This document shows, piece by piece, positions 13,848-14,433 of a stretch of DNA of 14,433 bases. The position numbers were made by a program, and so were the translations under genes. Source of the stretch: Chloroflexota bacterium (lineage in GTDB: Bacteria > Chloroflexota > Limnocylindria > Limnocylindrales > CSP1-4); contig VGPE01000051.1 in NCBI GenBank assembly GCA_016875645.1, positions 1-14,433 of the forward strand, read 5' to 3'. The notes beneath the pieces are model-generated. The model saw nothing but the letters and a program-made list of their open reading frames with translations. It did no database searches and had not been told where the DNA came from. Within the stretch, counting starts at the first letter, position 1. Each line of letters begins with the position of its first letter.

Positions 13848-14420
13848 GTGGACGACGCAACCCTGCTCGCCCGGATCGCAGAGGGCGACGAGCGGGCACT
13901 CGAACGGCTGCACGAGCGTTTCTCGGGCGCGATCCACGCGATCGCCCTACGGGTCACGCGGGCCGACCGCTTCGCCCAGGAAGTCACACAGGACGTGTTC
14001 ATGACGATCTGGCGTGAACCCGGTCGGTTCGACCCGGCGCGCGGGTCGCTGGGACCCTGGCTCATGCGCATGGCGCGCAACAAGGCCATCGACCTCATCC
14101 GGCGCGAGGAAAGCGTCCGCCGGCGCACGGCCGTGGTGGACCTGGAGTTCACCGAAGCACCCGACGACGTCCACGATGAGGTCTGGCAGACCCTCCGGCG
14201 CGAACAGCTGCAGCGCGCGCTGGTGAAGCTCCCCCAGGAGCAGCGCCGGGCCGTGCAACTCGCCTTCATCCGCGGCCTCACCCATGTCGAGGTGGCCGGG
14301 GCGGAGGGCATCCCGCTCGGAACCGCCAAGACGCGGATCCGGACGGCCCTGCTCAGATTGCGTGACGACCTCGGGTCGGCCCTGGCGGCCGACGGCAGCG
14401 GAGCACAATGGTCCCGATGA
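13848..14420 (+). CDS. ECF (group IV) RNA polymerase sigma factor, SigK-like
   Basis: 190 residues with only the two ECF domains. Sigma-2 spans about 20-90: the LHERFSGAIHAIALRVT helix, the core-binding AQEVTQDVFMTIW (43-55), FDPARGSLGPWLMRMARNKAIDLIRREE (61-88; -10 recognition). Sigma-4 spans about 115-175: LPQEQRRAVQLAFIRGLTHVEVAGAEGIPLGTAKTRIRTALLRLR (128-172), with the -35-reading helix-turn-helix. The FDPxRGS...WL pattern and the PLGTAKTRIR motif resemble SigK-type (ECF18/19) factors, although I cannot place the subgroup rigorously. The start is GTG at 13848 with only a G-rich stretch before it; no other start fits. The stop overlaps the next ATG as ATGA, the classic sigma/anti-sigma coupling. 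I infer that it controls the adjacent lipid-modification genes. Confidence 0.93.
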   Translation: MDDATLLARIAEGDERALERLHERFSGAIHAIALRVTRADRFAQEVTQDVFMTIWREPGRFDPARGSLGPWLMRMARNKAIDLIRREESVRRRTAVVDLEFTEAPDDVHDEVWQTLRREQLQRALVKLPQEQRRAVQLAFIRGLTHVEVAGAEGIPLGTAKTRIRTALLRLRDDLGSALAADGSGAQWSR

Positions 14421-14433
14421 GTGATTCACCGCT
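14417..14433 (+). CDS. Start of a further gene, probably the cognate anti-sigma factor (cut by window edge)
   Basis: ATG at 14417 overlaps the sigma factor stop by 4 bp and reads M-S-D-S-P before the sequence ends. Nothing in five residues identifies it. The call rests on the near-universal arrangement in which an overlapping downstream gene encodes the anti-sigma factor (RskA-like beside SigK, ChrR-like beside RpoE). Confidence 0.5.

Noticed and set aside
1..14433. Mobile element, CRISPR array, tRNA or rRNA
   Set aside because: I saw no transposase or integrase motifs, spaced direct repeats, CCA-ended cloverleaf or rRNA-like stretch on either strand.

Overview
This is a very G+C-rich, densely packed bacterial window with many 4-bp start/stop overlaps and several starts that lack a Shine-Dalgarno sequence. 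The gene styles suggest a soil or sediment Chloroflexota of the Limnocylindria/Ellin6529 kind, or possibly an actinomycete. That placement is a weak inference from codon bias and family resemblance. I see no rRNA, tRNA, CRISPR array or mobile element.

Left half (1-8350): a catabolic and housekeeping stretch. An exported multi-pass membrane protein of the FGLLP-motif type runs off the left edge. Next comes a translationally coupled pair on the minus strand: a class III aminotransferase, then a creatinase-type M24 hydrolase that has lost its metal site. A gamma-glutamyltransferase-like Ntn hydrolase diverges from that pair across about 29 bp. A convergent gap of 265 bp follows. Then come a PLP-dependent D-cysteine desulfhydrase-like enzyme (minus) and a phosphotriesterase/lactonase-family amidohydrolase (plus), again divergent over a very short gap. 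Together these look like enzymes for amino-acid, gamma-glutamyl or N-substituted compound turnover; the exact substrates cannot be read from the sequence.

Right half (8322-14433): a coherent membrane-lipid modification locus. On the minus strand are an SRPBCC protein, a COG2907-type FAD oxidoreductase, a DUF1365 protein, a cyclopropane-fatty-acid-synthase-family methyltransferase and a small PH-like protein. The last four are joined by ATGA, ATGA and GTGA overlaps. A DHRS-12-like short-chain dehydrogenase diverges on the plus strand. It is followed by an ECF sigma factor resembling SigK, whose stop overlaps the start of a further gene, most likely its anti-sigma factor, cut by the window edge. 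The same components (sigma factor, anti-sigma, CFA-like methylase, DUF1365 and FAD protein) sit together in Mycobacterium tuberculosis Rv0444c-Rv0449c, and similar sets occur in RpoE/ChrR (ECF11) loci of proteobacteria.

The most interesting observation is upstream of the FAD gene. A CCATCC...CGAACA element, resembling the M. tuberculosis SigK promoter as I recall it, ends 7 bp before the ATG, and a perfect 20-bp palindrome lies 4 bp beyond its -35. This predicts a leaderless, sigma-controlled lipid-modification operon. By contrast, the sigma gene itself has a perfect housekeeping TATAAT box.
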